A DNA stretch of 64,000 nt from Myxococcus stipitatus. GTDB lineage: Bacteria; Myxococcota; Myxococcia; Myxococcales; Myxococcaceae. The notes below the pieces were generated by a model that was not told the origin of the DNA, did not search any database, and saw only the letters and a list, made by a program, of their open reading frames with translations. The translations under genes and the position numbers were made by a program. This document shows, in pieces, positions 63,804 through 64,000 of this stretch. The stretch covers positions 3,162,001-3,226,000 of the forward strand of contig NZ_CP102770.1 in the NCBI RefSeq assembly GCF_038561935.1, written 5' to 3'. The stretch's first letter is position 1. Each line of letters opens with the position of its first letter.

Positions 63804-64000
63804 CGTGCCTTCTCCAGTGAGGTGGTGATTTCCGCGAGGATGACCTTGGCGTGGAGCGCGCCAATGAAGGTGTTCAACATCGGCTTGAGGCCTTCGAGCA
63901 ATTGCGGGAGGTCCTGGGGGGTGACCTGCTCTGGGGGCCGCTTGAGCGCACGTAGCGCCGCCGTATGGATGGCCATCTTGGCGGTGAAACCTCCGAGCAG
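63800..64000 (-). CDS. Hypothetical protein, C-terminal part (cut by window end)
   Basis: Reading the minus strand from the window edge gives 66 residues, starting ...LLGGFTAKMAIHTAALRAL and ending ITTSLEKAR before TGA (63800-63802). It is helical and without recognised motifs. The stop overlaps the start of the downstream membrane protein gene by 4 bp (ATGA), which points to co-translation. The N terminus lies beyond the window. Confidence 0.6.
   Translation of the reverse strand: MLGGFTAKMAIHTAALRALKRPPEQVTPQDLPQLLEGLKPMLNTFIGALHAKVILAEITTSLEKAR

Overview
The window is one contiguous piece of a high-GC (roughly 70%) bacterial chromosome. The gene content points to a predatory myxobacterium of the Myxococcus/Corallococcus/Pyxidicoccus type. 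Signs of this are many lipoproteins and secreted hydrolases, a CarboxypepD_reg plus TonB-plug style chimera, EGF/DUF4215 Cys-rich lipoproteins, FG-GAP/HYR surface proteins, ELWxxDGT repeats, an ECF42-type sigma factor and two lipoxygenases. There are no rRNA or tRNA genes, insertion sequences, CRISPR arrays or phage genes that I can support. Almost every long antisense frame is a GC-rich shadow of a real gene.

Layout. 1-7.2 kb: the end of an AraC regulator, small conserved genes (DUF3703, DUF488), a secreted M28 peptidase, and a pair of lipoprotein alpha/beta-hydrolases (type-B carboxylesterase and PAF-acetylhydrolase-like). 7.2-10.2 kb: a protein resembling the OspC/CopC family of type III effectors (arginine ADP-riboxanases), a small CxxC protein and a disordered Gln-rich protein. 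10.3-22.5 kb: envelope and exported proteins, namely an M48 protease, a three-repeat Cys-rich lipoprotein, DUF1036, PNGase A, a helix-hairpin-helix-like lipoprotein, a zinc-ribbon/J-domain protein and an FG-GAP/HYR lipoprotein. 22.6-31.6 kb: DinB-like protein, SUV3-type RNA helicase, two tandemly duplicated beta-barrel-like proteins, GapN-type aldehyde dehydrogenase, an EGF-array lipoprotein and PPK2. 31.8-41.7 kb: two DUF4139/MuiA proteins (one carrying a TonB-receptor-like insert), a zinc-finger SDR, a GIN-domain lipoprotein, an APH-like kinase, an intradiol dioxygenase-like lipoprotein and an ELWxxDGT-repeat lipoprotein.

42-46.5 kb is a tight three-gene set: a DUF1549/1588/1585-like protein with a CxxCH haem site, a second CxxCH lipoprotein and a Tat-exported DUF1501 protein. 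46.5-52.5 kb has an LRR protein, an FUSC transporter, two small paralogous membrane proteins and an SGNH hydrolase.

52.5-59.0 kb is the most striking locus. A fatty-acid desaturase, a cytochrome P450 overlapping it by 4 bp, and a PLAT-type lipoxygenase run on the minus strand. Divergently, 102 bp away, lies a second, very divergent lipoxygenase that keeps all five iron ligands. A perfect 8-1-8 palindrome lies at the start of the first lipoxygenase. Together these look like an oxylipin-forming gene cluster. The window ends with a DGPF/YCII protein, RarA, an ECF42-like sigma factor with a TPR-like tail, DUF2277, and a translationally coupled pair of uncharacterised genes cut by the window edge.
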